From Candidatus Rokuibacteriota bacterium (GTDB lineage: Bacteria > Methylomirabilota > Methylomirabilia > Rokubacteriales > CSP1-6): a stretch of 46,852 nt of DNA. Where the stretch lies: NCBI GenBank assembly GCA_016209635.1, contig JACQWC010000258.1:1-46852 (forward strand). Reading direction: 5' to 3'. Positions 46,660 to 46,852 of this stretch are shown here, in pieces (position 1 is the first letter of the stretch; the number at the start of each line of letters is the position of its first letter). The translations under genes and the position numbers were made by a program. Below the pieces are notes generated by a model. It was not told the DNA's origin. It worked only from the letters and a program-made list of their open reading frames with translations, and searched no databases.

Positions 46660-46688
46660 TTGACAAGTGTTGGGCGGGACCGTATAGT
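46660..46688 (+). promoter_or_regulatory. Strong promoter, probably of an rRNA operon
   Basis: TTGACA (46660-46665), 17-bp spacer, TATAGT (46683-46688): the best match to sigma70 consensus in the window after the pccB promoter. It starts 10 nt after the tyrS stop and is followed by 160 nt of non-coding sequence with antitermination features. Confidence 0.75.
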
Positions 46689-46756
46689 CGGTGTTCGCCC
46701 ACGGTAACGTGAGGTAGCGGTCTACCAGTTCAGGTTTCTTTCCAGGCCGACCGCAG

Positions 46757-46768
46757 TGCTCTTTGAAA
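46757..46768 (+). promoter_or_regulatory. boxA-like antitermination site in an rRNA leader
   Basis: TGCTCTTTGAAA closely matches the rRNA boxA consensus TGCTCTTTAACA bound by NusB/NusE. With the strong promoter 70 nt upstream and no open frame in 46650-46852, this points to a 16S gene just past the right edge. No rRNA gene body is visible. Confidence 0.65.
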
Positions 46769-46784
46769 GCCGCATATGCTACTG

Positions 46785-46805
46785 GCTCACCGAAAAGGTG
46801 TGAGC
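46785..46805 (+). other. Hairpin in the presumed rRNA leader
   Basis: GCTCAC (46785-46790) pairs with GTGAGC (46800-46805) around a loop that includes GAAAA. It lies just after boxA, where rRNA leaders often carry processing stems. The rest of the leader to 46852 holds no feature I recognise. Confidence 0.4.
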
Positions 46806-46852
46806 ACCATCCGTTCTATTCGAGTGCCTTGCGCTCGGGCCGAGTGACTGCA

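Noticed and set aside
46700-46790. Possible tRNA in the right-edge non-coding region
   Set aside because: The GGTCTACCAGTTCAGG string looks tRNA-like but no acceptor stem or anticodon arm can be drawn.

Overview
The window is high-GC DNA (roughly 70% by eye) packed with ordinary bacterial housekeeping genes, mostly in tight operons whose stop and start codons overlap (ATGA, GTGA, TTGA). Complex I genes, a class I pyruvate dehydrogenase, a porin with C-terminal Phe, alpha2/beta2 glycyl-tRNA synthetase, propionyl-CoA carboxylase and methylmalonyl-CoA mutase indicate a Gram-negative, respiring, probably soil or subsurface bacterium. Gene content and style fit the Rokubacteria/Methylomirabilota group, but this is inference and no marker was searched. 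There are no insertion sequences, phage genes or CRISPR arrays.

Region 1 (1-975): the end of a peptide/nickel-type ABC permease, a tRNA-Leu(GAG) with a near-consensus promoter, and a small AhpC/TSA-type redoxin. In the redoxin an in-frame TGA sits exactly where the first redox cysteine belongs (UxxC), followed by a hairpin that fits a bacterial SECIS. This is a predicted selenoprotein; its reading frame also carries one apparent frameshift farther on. Region 2 (976-15209): lipA, nuoABCDEFGHIJK, then pdhA, pdhB, pdhC and lpdA. Lipoyl synthase, the lipoylated NADH-producing complex and the NADH-oxidising complex are thus encoded together. nuoL, nuoM and nuoN are not here. The E2 linker contains perfect inverted repeats, and a similar palindrome lies between pdhC and lpdA.

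Region 3 (15226-19113): an acyl-CoA dehydrogenase and a luciferase-like oxidoreductase, both apparently with non-canonical start codons, a DUF421 membrane protein and an unusual Nramp-like transporter. Region 4 (19102-21583, minus strand): DUF948, YtxH, DUF4337-like and a lipoprotein HtrA protease. It is driven from a back-to-back promoter that also drives Region 5 (21711-28215): pccB, a mutase catalytic subunit, two envelope proteins with FlgT-like domains, a polyprenyl synthase and a SAM hydrolase.

Region 6 (28166-33609): FmdB zinc ribbon, TPR lipoprotein, a strongly expressed porin with its own promoter and terminator, a third FlgT-like protein fused to a propeller-like region, and a secreted unknown. 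Region 7 (33632-46649): gamma carbonic anhydrase, hisS, aspS, phoH-like, ybeY, era, recO, glyQ and glyS, then mrcA on the minus strand and tyrS. Region 8 (46650-46852): a TTGACA/TATAGT promoter and a boxA-like antitermination site, which look like the leader of an rRNA operon starting just beyond the window.

A recurring feature is a -10 box only 6-9 nt before the start codon (DUF948, two envelope proteins, FmdB, mrcA, tyrS), suggesting frequent leaderless transcription.
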